A stretch of 64,000 bases of DNA from Methylophilus rhizosphaerae (GTDB lineage Bacteria > Pseudomonadota > Gammaproteobacteria > Burkholderiales > Methylophilaceae), in contig NZ_FNFX01000001.1 of the NCBI RefSeq assembly GCF_900100975.1, positions 189,820-253,819 on the forward strand, read 5' to 3'. The notes beneath the pieces were generated by a model. The model had not been told where the DNA came from, ran no database searches, and worked only from the letters and a program-made list of their open reading frames with translations. The translations under genes were made by a program, and so were the position numbers. Shown here piece after piece: positions 35,035-44,286 of the stretch; positions within the stretch are counted from its first letter, which is position 1; each line of letters opens with the position of its first letter.

Positions 35035-36711
35035 ATGTCCAGTATATTCAATATCGGCAAAAGTGCATTAACGGCCGCCCAGATCGGTATTACCACCACA
35101 GGGCACAATATCGCTAACGCCTCGACGCCAGGCTACAACCGCCAGGTTATTGTGCAATCCGCCGCACAGGCCCAGAACTGGGGCTATGGCTATATCGGCC
35201 AGGGTACGAATGTCTCCAGCATTACGCGTGTATATAACGATACGCTGGCCAAACAGATGCTGAGCGCCACCTCCTCCAGCGGCGCAAGCGGCGCCTATTA
35301 CAGCAATATTTCAGACATTAACAGCCTGCTCTCTGATTCCAGCGCCGGACTCGGCCCGGTAATGACCCAGTTCTTCAGCGCCGTCAGTGCGGCGGCAGCC
35401 AACCCCGGCGATATCGCTACCCGCCAGACTGTCCTGTCATCGGCAAACTCGCTGCTGGGCCGGTTTGGTGCGGTGAATGACCGCCTGAATGATATACGCC
35501 AAAGCCTGAATACCCAGATTTCCACCAGCGTAGACAACATTAACAGCTATGCCACGCAGATTTCACAACTCAATGCGGCAATTGACAAGGCCCGCAGTAC
35601 ATCCGGTAACCCGCCGAATGACCTGATGGATCAGCGTGACCTGCTGGTCTCCCAGTTGAGCCAGGAAATCAAGACCACCGTCGTACAGCAGGACGATGGC
35701 AGCTATAACATCCTGATAGGCAATGGCATGCCGCTCGTCGTTGGCAAGGAAACTTACCAGCTTACCACCCAGCCCAACCCGACAGATCCGGGCCGACTGG
35801 AAGTTGCTTACGGCAACAATAACCCGAAAATCATCACGGGATCCACACTGGCAGGGGGCACACTGGGCGGCATTATAGCGTTCAGGAGTGAAACACTGGA
35901 TCCGGTACAGAACCAGATCGGCCAGCTGGCGATCACGCTGGCCACGCAGTTTAACGAACAGCAGCAGAATGGCTATGACCTGAATGGCGATGATGGCGTT
36001 GCCATGTTTAATATTCCGCAACCCGTGGTCACCAGCAGCGCCTACAATACGGACCCATCCAAACAGGCAACGGCAACATTCGTCGCCGGACAGTCCTCCC
36101 AGCTGACCAGCAGCGATTACACGCTGAAATATACCAACGGCCAGTACAACATCATCCGCAACAGTGATAAAACCGTCACACCAGTGACTACCTTGCCTAT
36201 CACGGTGGATGGCATTGAGTTCAATGTGAATACCTCCACGCCGGCGGAAGGTGATGAATACCTGATACGCCCTACCCAGGCAGCTGCCGGCAAGATTACA
36301 CTGGCCCTTGATAACCCGGAAAAACTGGCACTGGCCGAGCGCATTGATAAAGATGGCAACCTGGTCGCATTCAAGGGTCCTGGCGACAACGGCAACGGCT
36401 TGAAACTCGCCCAGCTACAGGATAATGGTGGCGTGCGCCTTATGGGTAGCAACAGCACGCGCTCCTATACCCAGGCATTTGCACTGATGGTGAGTGCCGT
36501 GGGCACAAAAACCAATGAAATGATGATTACCAGCAAGGCAGATGCTGCTTCGCTGGAAGCCGCCAACAGCGCCATGCAATCAGAGTCTGGCGTGAATCTG
36601 GACGAAGAAGCTGCCAATTTGCTGCGCTACCAGCAGGCCTACCAGGCTGCCGGTAAGATGATGCAGATTGCCAGCCAGATGTTTGACGTACTGATGCAAC
36701 TGGGCCAATAG
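35035..36711 (+). CDS. flgK: Hook-filament junction protein FlgK (HAP1)
   Basis: The 558-residue protein has the axial N-terminus IFNIGKSALTAAQIGITTTGHNIANASTPGYNRQ. The C-terminal segment VNLDEEAANLLRYQQAYQAAGKMMQIASQMFDVLMQL is diagnostic of FlgK. It forms the first junction ring on the hook and replaces the FlgD cap. It is secreted with FlgN as chaperone. It is the first gene after the sigma-28 promoter. Confidence 0.97.
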   Translation: MSSIFNIGKSALTAAQIGITTTGHNIANASTPGYNRQVIVQSAAQAQNWGYGYIGQGTNVSSITRVYNDTLAKQMLSATSSSGASGAYYSNISDINSLLSDSSAGLGPVMTQFFSAVSAAAANPGDIATRQTVLSSANSLLGRFGAVNDRLNDIRQSLNTQISTSVDNINSYATQISQLNAAIDKARSTSGNPPNDLMDQRDLLVSQLSQEIKTTVVQQDDGSYNILIGNGMPLVVGKETYQLTTQPNPTDPGRLEVAYGNNNPKIITGSTLAGGTLGGIIAFRSETLDPVQNQIGQLAITLATQFNEQQQNGYDLNGDDGVAMFNIPQPVVTSSAYNTDPSKQATATFVAGQSSQLTSSDYTLKYTNGQYNIIRNSDKTVTPVTTLPITVDGIEFNVNTSTPAEGDEYLIRPTQAAAGKITLALDNPEKLALAERIDKDGNLVAFKGPGDNGNGLKLAQLQDNGGVRLMGSNSTRSYTQAFALMVSAVGTKTNEMMITSKADAASLEAANSAMQSESGVNLDEEAANLLRYQQAYQAAGKMMQIASQMFDVLMQLGQ

Positions 36712-36732
36712 TGACCTAAAGGATAGTCCACC

Positions 36733-37647
36733 ATGAGAATTAGTACCAACACCATTTACCAGAGCGGCACCAACCGCCTGATGGATCTGCAGAATGACCT
36801 GAGCAAGCTGCAGGAACAGATTTCTTCCGGCAAGAAAGTACGCTCTCCTGCCGATGATCCGGTGGCCGCGGCGCGTGTGCTTGAGCTGACCAATGCCCAG
36901 AATATGAACAACACCTATACGGAAACGCGTAAGGTGGCCAAAACCTCGCTGGAAACCTATGAATCCAGTCTGACCAGCATCACCAATGTGATCCAGGATA
37001 TACAGTCTTCCCTGGTCAATGCCGGTAATGGCAGTTACACCAACGATCAACGCCAGATTATTGCCAATGAACTGCAGACTCGCCTGGATACCCTGGTCGG
37101 CCTGAGTAATACCAAGGATTCACAAGGCAATTACATGTACTCCGGTTACCAGACAGAAACAGCGCCGTTTGACACGTCCACGGGCAGTGTGGTTTTCCAG
37201 GGGGATTCCTCAAAACGCGCGTTACAGGTAGATGTACGGCGCCAGATGCAGGTCACTTACACCGGTGACCAGGTATTTCAGGCCAATGGCAACGATTTGT
37301 TTGCCACCCTGCAAGACACTATCAATCTGCTCAACACCCCCATTACGGATGACGCCTCACAGCAAGCCTTTAGTAGTGGCCTGGCAGATTCCATCACAAA
37401 AATGCAAGGCTCCCTGAACCAGGTATTGAGCGTACGTGCTGATCTCGGCAGTAAACTGAACGAACTGGACACCCTGGACACCACAGGCAGCGATATGGAT
37501 TTGCAGTATCAAACCTCCATTTCCAACCTGCAGGACCTGGATTACACTGAAGCCCTGTCAGACCTGGCCAAGAAAAGCACCATTCTGGAAGCGGCACAGA
37601 AATCCTACGTGCAGACTTCGCAGCTTTCACTGTTCTCGTTTCTTTAA
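36733..37647 (+). CDS. flgL: Hook-filament junction protein FlgL (HAP3)
   Basis: The 304-residue flagellin-like junction protein starts MRISTNTIYQSGTNRLMDLQNDLSKLQEQISSGKKVRSPADDPVAAARVLEL. It ends in the matching C-terminal coiled helix (DYTEALSDLAKKSTILEAAQKSYVQTSQLSLFSFL). It joins FlgK to the filament. It lies 21 bp after flgK and is followed by a strong terminator facing the convergent fliR. Confidence 0.96.
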   Translation: MRISTNTIYQSGTNRLMDLQNDLSKLQEQISSGKKVRSPADDPVAAARVLELTNAQNMNNTYTETRKVAKTSLETYESSLTSITNVIQDIQSSLVNAGNGSYTNDQRQIIANELQTRLDTLVGLSNTKDSQGNYMYSGYQTETAPFDTSTGSVVFQGDSSKRALQVDVRRQMQVTYTGDQVFQANGNDLFATLQDTINLLNTPITDDASQQAFSSGLADSITKMQGSLNQVLSVRADLGSKLNELDTLDTTGSDMDLQYQTSISNLQDLDYTEALSDLAKKSTILEAAQKSYVQTSQLSLFSFL

Positions 37648-37664
37648 GGGAAAAAGGGAGCAAC

Positions 37665-37692
37665 AAAAAAGCTGGCTTGCGCCAGCTTTTTT
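37665..37692. terminator. Bidirectional Rho-independent terminator between flgL and fliR
   Basis: AAAAAAGCTGGC (37665-37676) pairs perfectly with GCCAGCTTTTTT (37681-37692) around a 4-nt loop. The A and T runs allow termination of both the rightward flgKL and the leftward fliF-R transcripts. Confidence 0.92.
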
Positions 37693-37731
37693 ATTTTTGG
37701 TTAGGCGCTGCCGGAACAGACAGGCATGCGA

Positions 37732-38499
37732 TCAGCGTATCACCTGCAACATCAATTGCTGCGCATCTATCAGCCAGCGGCTGATCGGGCTGACCAGGGA
37801 TGGCAGGCTCAGCAAAGTCATCACCATACCGACCGAAATCGTAATCGGGAAGCCGATACCGAAAATATTAAACTGGGGTGCCGCCTTGGTCAGGATACCA
37901 AGTGCCATATTGGTAATCAGCAAGCTGGCGACCACCGGCAATGCCAGCAGCAACCCTTGCGAGAAAATATGCCCGCCCAGCAGCGCAATGGCCTGCGCAT
38001 TCAGTTGCCAGTGCTGCAGCAGGATAGGCATGGTTTCGAAGCTTTGCAGCATCACGGCCACCACAATCAGATGCCCGTCCAGGCTCATGAAGACCAACAG
38101 TGCCAGCATGGTCAGGAACTGGCTGATAGCGATACTCTGCCCTTGCGCCTGCGGGTCATAAAAGCTGGCAAAGCCCAGCCCCATACTCATACCCATCATA
38201 AAGCCGGCCATCTCCACGGCGGTGAACATCAGCCGCATGACAAAGCCCATGCTGATGCCAATGAGCGCCTGCGCCAGCAATGACAACAAGCCCTGCCAGG
38301 ACATCACTTCAATGGCGGGCACCTGGATAGCGGGAACGATAGCCAGCGTGATAACGAAACCGATCGCAAGCTTGATACGCTTGGGAATGGAAGGATGGCT
38401 GAATAAAGGCACCACAGACAGGCAAGCCAGGATGCGTGTCAGTGGCCATAACAGCTGCACTATCCAGTGTTGCAGGTCAGAGGCATGCAGCGTAAGCAT
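37732..38499 (-). CDS. fliR: Flagellar export apparatus protein FliR
   Basis: The 255-residue integral membrane protein has at least six hydrophobic segments and the family strings RILACLSVVPLFSHPSIPKRIKLAIG and GLGFASFYDPQAQGQSIAISQFLTMLALLVF. With FliP and FliQ it forms the export gate of the flagellar type III apparatus. It is the last gene of the leftward fli operon, 18 bp after fliQ. Confidence 0.96.
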   Translation of the reverse strand: MLTLHASDLQHWIVQLLWPLTRILACLSVVPLFSHPSIPKRIKLAIGFVITLAIVPAIQVPAIEVMSWQGLLSLLAQALIGISMGFVMRLMFTAVEMAGFMMGMSMGLGFASFYDPQAQGQSIAISQFLTMLALLVFMSLDGHLIVVAVMLQSFETMPILLQHWQLNAQAIALLGGHIFSQGLLLALPVVASLLITNMALGILTKAAPQFNIFGIGFPITISVGMVMTLLSLPSLVSPISRWLIDAQQLMLQVIR

Positions 38500-38517
38500 G
38501 GGTCACCTGGTGCTGGA

Positions 38518-38787
38518 TTAATTGACGAATTGCGGGATCATGCTGAACACATGATGCATGTAATCCACCAGGGTCATCAGCATCCAGTGCCCGGCCAGCA
38601 GCATCATGGCCATCACTCCCACCAGTTTGGGGATAAAGGAAAGGGTTTGCTCGTTAATCTGCGTGGCTGCCTGGAAAATACTGACTACCAGACCTACCGC
38701 CAACGCAATGCCCAGGATAGGGGCCGCTACCATCAAAGTGGTTTGCATCGCCTCACTGCCTAAGGTCATCACTTGTTCCGGACTCAT
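38518..38787 (-). CDS. fliQ: Flagellar export apparatus protein FliQ
   Basis: The 89-residue protein has two transmembrane helices and the typical start MSPEQVMTLGSEAMQTTLMVAAPIL and LVVSIFQAATQINEQTLSFIPK motif. It is a subunit of the export gate. It sits between fliP and fliR at normal spacing. Confidence 0.97.
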   Translation of the reverse strand: MSPEQVMTLGSEAMQTTLMVAAPILGIALAVGLVVSIFQAATQINEQTLSFIPKLVGVMAMMLLAGHWMLMTLVDYMHHVFSMIPQFVN

Positions 38788-38835
38788 TGCTTACTCCTTG
38801 ATCTCAAATGCGCTATTCACTGAACAGCCACCTGG

Positions 38836-39600
38836 TTACATGACAAAACTCTGTGCCAGCGACCCCAGGATCAGCTGCCAGCCATCCACCAGTACAAACA
38901 GCATCAGCTTGAACGGCAGCGAAACAATCGCCGGCGACACCATCATCATCCCCATTGCCATCAGGATACTGGCCACCACCATGTCTATGATCAGAAAGGG
39001 AATATAGATGGCAAAGCCGATCTGGAAAGCCGTTTTCAGCTCGCTGGTCATAAAAGCCGGTACCAGGATACGCAAGGGGACTTCTTCCGGTGTCTTGATG
39101 GCTTCGTTATGTGCCATATTGGCAAACATGGCCAGGTCATTTTCACGGGTCTGCTTGAGCATGAACGCCTTCAGCGGCACAACGCCCTTCTCCAGCGCTT
39201 CCTGCATGGTAATTTTGCTCTCGGACAAAGGCTGGTAGGCATCGGTATAAATTTTGTCGAACACCGGCCCCATGACAAAAAAGGTAATAAACAATGCCAG
39301 GCCGATCAATACCTGGTTGGATGGGGCAGACTGCGTGCCCAGGGCCTGGCGCAACAGCGACAGCACAATCACGATACGGGTAAAGCCGGTCATCATCAGC
39401 ATCGCGGCCGGGATAAACGTCAATGCGGTCAGCAGGATCAGCGTTTGCAGGCTCAGGGTGTAATCCTGCCCGCCGCCAGCCGCCGGCGTCACTGTGCCCA
39501 GGGGCAGGCCTTCCGCTGCCCAGGAGGTGGCTGGCAACAGCCACAGCAGCCCGGCCAGCAGTGGCAACCAAATAGATTTCAATACAGAGATTACGCGCAT
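38836..39600 (-). CDS. fliP: Flagellar export apparatus protein FliP
   Basis: The 254-residue protein has a cleavable signal peptide ([28 protein letters not shown]), a feature of FliP, and then four membrane helices. The signature strings are [38 protein letters not shown] and [26 protein letters not shown]. It forms the core ring of the export gate. It follows fliO after a gap of about 108 bp, longer than other gaps in the operon, containing an imperfect GC-rich hairpin. Confidence 0.97.
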   Translation of the reverse strand: MRVISVLKSIWLPLLAGLLWLLPATSWAAEGLPLGTVTPAAGGGQDYTLSLQTLILLTALTFIPAAMLMMTGFTRIVIVLSLLRQALGTQSAPSNQVLIGLALFITFFVMGPVFDKIYTDAYQPLSESKITMQEALEKGVVPLKAFMLKQTRENDLAMFANMAHNEAIKTPEEVPLRILVPAFMTSELKTAFQIGFAIYIPFLIIDMVVASILMAMGMMMVSPAIVSLPFKLMLFVLVDGWQLILGSLAQSFVM

Positions 39601-39708
39601 GTCATGGCACCCGGAATTTAATCAGGCCGGCCAGGGCCGGGCATGATTGAAAAAGATGAGGCTATGGTACGCTGACCCGGCCTGAATCAAAGACTGGAAA
39701 TGAACGAC

Positions 39709-40197
39709 TCAAGGCTTGTTTTTGAAGGATTTGACGGTTTGCTGCAAGGTATGTTGCATCGCCTGTTGCAAGCGTACTGCAAAAGAAGCCTGCGGATCAA
39801 TGACGGCATCATCACCGGCCTGTATTGCTGGCGCAGGCGTTGCAGAAGGTGGTATCACCTCCCCCAGCGCCGTCATTTGGCCAGGGCCCACGCCGACCAC
39901 CAGCCAGCGACCGGCCACTTCCAGTACGACCACCCGTTCCCGGGGGCCCAGCTGCACCCCGCCCACCTGTTTGATAATGCCGGTATGGGACAAACCCTGC
40001 CCCGGCATCACACGTCTCAACAGCCAAGCGATTGCTGCAATCACCAGCAGGACAATCACGGTACCCAGCACCATGCGGCCCAGGCTGTCTCCAGCAGAAG
40101 GCGCCGAAGCTGCCGCAAGACTGGCCGGTTCAGCCGCCAGTGCCATCCCTGGCAGCAGGCTGGAAAAAAACAATGCGAATCGGGTAAAAGTCTTCAT
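39709..40197 (-). CDS. fliO: Flagellar assembly protein FliO
   Basis: The 162-residue protein has a signal-peptide-like N-terminus, one transmembrane helix (about 43-60: MVLGTVIVLLVIAAIAWLL) and a short cytoplasmic domain with the FliO pattern LGPRERVVVLEVAGRWLVVGVGPGQM. It helps FliP assemble. It lies between fliN and fliP as expected. Confidence 0.9.
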   Translation of the reverse strand: MKTFTRFALFFSSLLPGMALAAEPASLAAASAPSAGDSLGRMVLGTVIVLLVIAAIAWLLRRVMPGQGLSHTGIIKQVGGVQLGPRERVVVLEVAGRWLVVGVGPGQMTALGEVIPPSATPAPAIQAGDDAVIDPQASFAVRLQQAMQHTLQQTVKSFKNKP

Positions 40198-40215
40198 CAG
40201 GCAGCGCCTACAGGG

Positions 40216-40710
40216 TTAGCGGTTCAGTTTGCGTATGCGTTCAGCCGGCGTGATGATATCAGTCAGGCGGATACCGAATTTATCGTTCACCACCACCACT
40301 TCACCCTGCGCAATCAGGCAGCCGTTCACCAACACATCCATGGGTTCGCCAGCCATGCCGTCCAGTTCCACCACCGAGCCTTGTGCCAGTTGCAGCAGGT
40401 TCTTGATCGAGATCTTGGTGCGCCCCAGTTCCACTGTCAGCTGTACCGGGATATCCAGGATGAAATCAATGTCATTCTGCGTGCCCTGCAATTTATTGTT
40501 GGCACTGAACTCGTTGAATACGGCGGTTTTGCTGCTGGGTTCCTGCAATGCCGCCGATTCCGCCTGCGTCTGCTCTGCCAGGGCTGCTCCCCAGTCGTCC
40601 TCGGCAATCGTCTGTACATCACCATCGGCAACATCAGACATTCCCATTGCAGCGGCAGCCGCTTCCAAATCATCATCTGCACTGTTACCAGTGGCGGGAT
40701 CCATAGCCAT
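40216..40710 (-). CDS. fliN: Flagellar motor switch protein FliN
   Basis: The 164-residue switch subunit has an acidic N-terminal linker (about 1-80) and a C-terminal SpoA domain: DIPVQLTVELGRTKISIKNLLQLAQGSVVELDGMAGEPMDVLVNG, then DKFGIRLTDIITP. It forms the C-ring floor with FliM and docks FliH. The start codon shares a base with the fliM stop (TAATG), so translation is coupled. Confidence 0.96.
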   Translation of the reverse strand: MAMDPATGNSADDDLEAAAAAMGMSDVADGDVQTIAEDDWGAALAEQTQAESAALQEPSSKTAVFNEFSANNKLQGTQNDIDFILDIPVQLTVELGRTKISIKNLLQLAQGSVVELDGMAGEPMDVLVNGCLIAQGEVVVVNDKFGIRLTDIITPAERIRKLNR

Positions 40711-41711
40711 TATGACTCTCCTTGCAATTGCTCCTGACTACCGTCAGCGCGTATTAATTTCTCAACTTTGAGGGCATATTGCCCGTTAAATACCCCGTAA
40801 CGGCATTCCATCACCGGGATATTGTCAATCTGCCCTTCAATCATGTCGCTGATATTGATGGGAATCACATCTCCCTCTTTCAGCTCCAGCAGGTCAGCTA
40901 CCGTCATGCGGCGAGTGGCCAGGTTAGCCACGATCTCGACTTCTGCGGCCTGGATCTGCTGCGTCATCAATTTGACCCAGCGCTTGTCGCCACCCAGGTT
41001 TTCCCCCTGTAAGGGCGAAGTCAGCAGGTCCTTGATCGGCTCCACCATGGAATATGGCACGCAGAAATGCATTTCGCCGCTATTCGGGCCCAGCTCGATA
41101 TTGAAGGTAATCGCCACCACCACCTCATTCGGTGTCGCAATATTGGCAAATTGCGTATTCATTTCCGAACGCAGGTATTCGAACTGCACCGGATATACCG
41201 GCGCCCAGGCTTTACCATAGGCCTCAAACATAATGTTGAGGATGCGCTGGATAATCCGTTGCTCGGTCTGTGTGAAATCGCGGCCTTCCACCCGGGTATG
41301 AAAGCGGCCATCGCCACCAAACATATTGTCCACCACCAAGAACACCAGCGTCGGATCCAGGACCAGCACGCCAGTGCCACGCAATGGATTCATGTGGATC
41401 AGGTTCAGGTTGGTGGGCACCACCAGGTTACGGATAAAGTCGGTGTACTTGGTAATCCTGACCGGGCCGACCGAGACTTCCACGGTGCGGCGCAGGAAGT
41501 TGAACAACTCGACCCGCAACAAACGGGCAAAACGTTCATTGATGATTTCCAGCGTCGCCATACGGCCACGCACGATGCGCTCCTGGGTAGCCAGGTTGTA
41601 GTCACGAACGCCACCCTCGTCCTTGACGGGTGCATCGCTGTCGTCATCGCCCGCCACGCCTTTGAGCAGCGCGTCGATTTCATCCTGTGATAGAAACTTG
41701 TCAGCTGACAT
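40710..41711 (-). CDS. fliM: Flagellar motor switch protein FliM
   Basis: The 333-residue protein begins with the CheY-binding peptide LSQDEIDALLKG (about 7-18). The CheC-like middle domain and a C-terminal SpoA domain follow, the latter with VEIVANLATRRMTVADLLELKEGDVIPI. CheY-P binding implies a chemotaxis system elsewhere in the genome. It follows fliL with 32 bp spacing. Confidence 0.97.
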   Translation of the reverse strand: MSADKFLSQDEIDALLKGVAGDDDSDAPVKDEGGVRDYNLATQERIVRGRMATLEIINERFARLLRVELFNFLRRTVEVSVGPVRITKYTDFIRNLVVPTNLNLIHMNPLRGTGVLVLDPTLVFLVVDNMFGGDGRFHTRVEGRDFTQTEQRIIQRILNIMFEAYGKAWAPVYPVQFEYLRSEMNTQFANIATPNEVVVAITFNIELGPNSGEMHFCVPYSMVEPIKDLLTSPLQGENLGGDKRWVKLMTQQIQAAEVEIVANLATRRMTVADLLELKEGDVIPINISDMIEGQIDNIPVMECRYGVFNGQYALKVEKLIRADGSQEQLQGES

Positions 41712-41743
41712 GATGGTTCACTTTTAACACCAGGTGTTCTGCA

Positions 41744-42280
41744 TTACTGGATCACAAATGAGGTAAACAATACCTGTGTGACGTTCAATGGCTTGCCTTT
41801 TTCCGTCAATGGTTTTTTCAGCTCGGCCAGTAACTCTGCACTGAGTTGCGCCTTGCCTTCCGGCGTCGCGATATCTGTCGATTTCTTGCTGGTCAGCAAC
41901 AGCAGTACCCGGTTGCGTAACACCGGCATCTGCGCTTTCATTTTGTCTGCCAGCTCACTCCCCTTCACCTCCATGGTCAGGTCCAGCTGCAGGAATTTTT
42001 CATCAGGGTCGGGCAACAGGTTGACGGTAAAGGTTTCGAACGGGACATAGGTCAAGGCTGTTTTCGGGTCAGCATGCGCGCTTTCCGCTTCGTGCTCAGC
42101 CTCTTCGTCTGCCTTAGCTGCTTTGGTCTGGTGGGTATCCTCTTTTTTCTTCATCAGGAAAAAAGCGGTACCACCGCCCACCACAACCAGGCCCAGCACG
42201 ACTGCCAGAATAATAATGATCTTTTTCTTGGAGTTGGGCACTGCGATTGCAGCTTCTGCTTTCGCGGGTTCTTGAGCCAT
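41744..42280 (-). CDS. fliL: Flagellar basal-body-associated protein FliL
   Basis: A 178-residue inner-membrane protein: a short cytoplasmic start, one transmembrane helix (about 21-41, KKIIIILAVVLGLVVVGGGTAFFLM), a Lys/Glu/His-rich linker, and a periplasmic domain with YVPFETFTVNLLPDPDEKFLQLDLTMEV. It helps stator recruitment around the motor. A 146-bp gap separates it from fliK; it may have its own promoter there, but I see no clear hexamers. Confidence 0.93.
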   Translation of the reverse strand: MAQEPAKAEAAIAVPNSKKKIIIILAVVLGLVVVGGGTAFFLMKKKEDTHQTKAAKADEEAEHEAESAHADPKTALTYVPFETFTVNLLPDPDEKFLQLDLTMEVKGSELADKMKAQMPVLRNRVLLLLTSKKSTDIATPEGKAQLSAELLAELKKPLTEKGKPLNVTQVLFTSFVIQ

Positions 42281-42426
42281 GACACAAACCTTTCAATTGA
42301 ACTTCAATACAGCATGCGAGATGGTGTCATTATGCGTAAAATGCGGTCCCGGAGATTGCCGGATAAAAGGGCAAATTGGGCGTTTAATTAGCCTTTATGC
42401 CGCCGGGGAAGGCAGCATTGCCCTTA

Positions 42427-43797
42427 TCAGACAAAGGTATCGACCAGGCCGCGGACGGACGTCGTTCTCACTGCGGCGGCAGGTGCTACCGTCTCAACCC
42501 CCGCCTGGGCACCCTGTCCAAAGGCTCGGCTACCATCCTCCGAAGCCTGTTGCCCGAAGTGCTGTTGTGCCTGCTCGCCATTGCCGACAAACGTTTGCCC
42601 CAGGGCCAGCCCTTGCGACTGCATGCGGTCACGCAAATCCTGCATGCCGTCTTGCAGTGCCTGGCGCACCAGCGGGTTATCGCTGATAAAGCTGGTATTC
42701 ACCGACTGGTTATCCACTTTCAGGACTACCTGGATAGGCCCCAGGTCAGGTGGGGACAAGGTCAGGCTGGCGACATCATCGCCACTGCCTACCATATTCA
42801 GCACATGCTGGTTCATGGCTGCCTGCCAGCGCTCATTGCCGAATGGCGTGGCAATTTGCGACATCATTACGTTGGCACCCTGGGAAACCCCTGCCGCATT
42901 CAGCCACGCATTGTTAGGCATCACCTGCGCTGCCGGTGCTACTTGCGCAAGGCTGGATATTGCCGGTTCGGTCTCTATCTGGTTCAATTGACTGGCCGCT
43001 TTATCCGTACCAGCTGTCTGTTGCACGGCCGCTGCCACGGCTTTGGCAATGCCCAGCGTTTCAGTGAAGTTGTCATTTTTATCTGCCAGGGCAATATTTG
43101 GCTCATCCGTGGAGAGCTGCCTGGCCTCCACTCCCTGGCCAGCGCTGTCCTCCGCCACAGACGTGTCGGCCGGAAGCACACCACGCGCTTTCTCTGCGGT
43201 ATCACCAGGAACAACCGTCGCTTTTGCCAATAATGCATCGCTTTGCAACGGGTCTTCCGCTATGTCACCGGATACGCCTTTAGCTTTGTTGATCACCCCT
43301 TGGCCTGTGGCCGGGCGCATTGCCATCATGGTCTGCATCCAGGGCGCCAGGCCAGCGGCCTGCGCATCGGCGGTTTCCAGGTGAGCCATTAGGCGTTTCT
43401 TGCGCGCCTGTGGTGTTTCATCAGCTGCGGACGTTTCTTTTGTGCCATCAGTGGGCTGGTCATCGTGACTATCATCGCCCTGCGTTTCCTGTGCCTGCTT
43501 TTCATCCGTCTTGGCAGCAGGTGCCTGGGTTTGCTCCGCGGCAAGTTGCCCATTGGACTGGGCCACGGCGGACCTGGAAGATTCGCGCATATCTTTTGCC
43601 AGCGGCCTGGGTATTGGATCGGTACCGGTAGTGGTACCGGAAGATTTGTTGGTCTGCTGCATCTGCTTGCGCAAGGCCTGTGCAAATTCATCCGGTGCAT
43701 TCGCCACGGATTCCTGAGACTGTGTATTGCCGGCAGCGGGCTTCACCGCGTCAGCTGCCCCCATATTCAATAATACCGAGGGGTTTAAAAATGTCAT
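42427..43797 (-). CDS. fliK: Flagellar hook-length control protein FliK
   Basis: The 456-residue protein has a long, low-complexity, Gln/Ala/Asp-rich N-terminal ruler region and a compact C-terminal Flg_hook domain. The latter has SLTLSPPDLGPIQVVLKVDNQSVNTSFISDNPLVRQALQDGM, the substrate-switch core. It measures the hook and flips FlhB specificity. It lies after fliJ, in normal order. A second FliK-like gene is present in the filament operon. Confidence 0.93.
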   Translation of the reverse strand: MTFLNPSVLLNMGAADAVKPAAGNTQSQESVANAPDEFAQALRKQMQQTNKSSGTTTGTDPIPRPLAKDMRESSRSAVAQSNGQLAAEQTQAPAAKTDEKQAQETQGDDSHDDQPTDGTKETSAADETPQARKKRLMAHLETADAQAAGLAPWMQTMMAMRPATGQGVINKAKGVSGDIAEDPLQSDALLAKATVVPGDTAEKARGVLPADTSVAEDSAGQGVEARQLSTDEPNIALADKNDNFTETLGIAKAVAAAVQQTAGTDKAASQLNQIETEPAISSLAQVAPAAQVMPNNAWLNAAGVSQGANVMMSQIATPFGNERWQAAMNQHVLNMVGSGDDVASLTLSPPDLGPIQVVLKVDNQSVNTSFISDNPLVRQALQDGMQDLRDRMQSQGLALGQTFVGNGEQAQQHFGQQASEDGSRAFGQGAQAGVETVAPAAAVRTTSVRGLVDTFV

Positions 43798-43821
43798 GTC
43801 AATCTCCTGTACAACTTTTGA

Positions 43822-44268
43822 TTACAAGCGCGTACGTTTGGCACGGCTGGCAAATTCATCCATCATTTTCTGGTCACGCTTGTTTTCGGCCTTTATCTGC
43901 AAGGTTTCTGCGCGCGTGATCAATACTTCATACGACTTTTGCTTGCGTCGTTTTTCCTGCAATACCTGCTGTTTCTGCAAAACCATTGCCTGGAACTGTT
44001 CTATTTGAGCATTTTGGCCTTGCACGGCAGATTCCAATTGCGAGAAAAAGCCCTGGAAATTACGGTATAAATCGGATTTGATGCCTTTTTGTGCCAGCTG
44101 CTGCCATTGCTGCTGGTACTCCTGCTGATATTGCCCAAGCAATGCCTGCTGCTGCCTGGCGTGCTCCAGCTGTTGCATAACCTGCGCCAGCACCTGCATG
44201 GCTGCTTCGACTTCCTCGCCAGCCAGCCGGTTCAGCAGGGCCAGGGTATGGGTGGACTGTTTCGCCAT
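43822..44268 (-). CDS. fliJ: Flagellar export protein FliJ
   Basis: A 148-residue, almost fully alpha-helical coiled-coil protein, rich in Gln and Lys, with the two-helix FliJ pattern (LAQVMQQLEHARQQQALLGQYQQEY). It links the FliI ATPase ring to FlhA. It starts 18 bp after the fliI stop. Confidence 0.92.
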   Translation of the reverse strand: MAKQSTHTLALLNRLAGEEVEAAMQVLAQVMQQLEHARQQQALLGQYQQEYQQQWQQLAQKGIKSDLYRNFQGFFSQLESAVQGQNAQIEQFQAMVLQKQQVLQEKRRKQKSYEVLITRAETLQIKAENKRDQKMMDEFASRAKRTRL

Positions 44269-44286
44269 GGATAAGGCCCCGCTGCG

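Noticed and set aside
39700-40737. 345-codon plus-strand open frame opposite fliO and fliN
   Set aside because: Shadow of two confident fli genes; composition rich in His, Gln and Arg with no motif.
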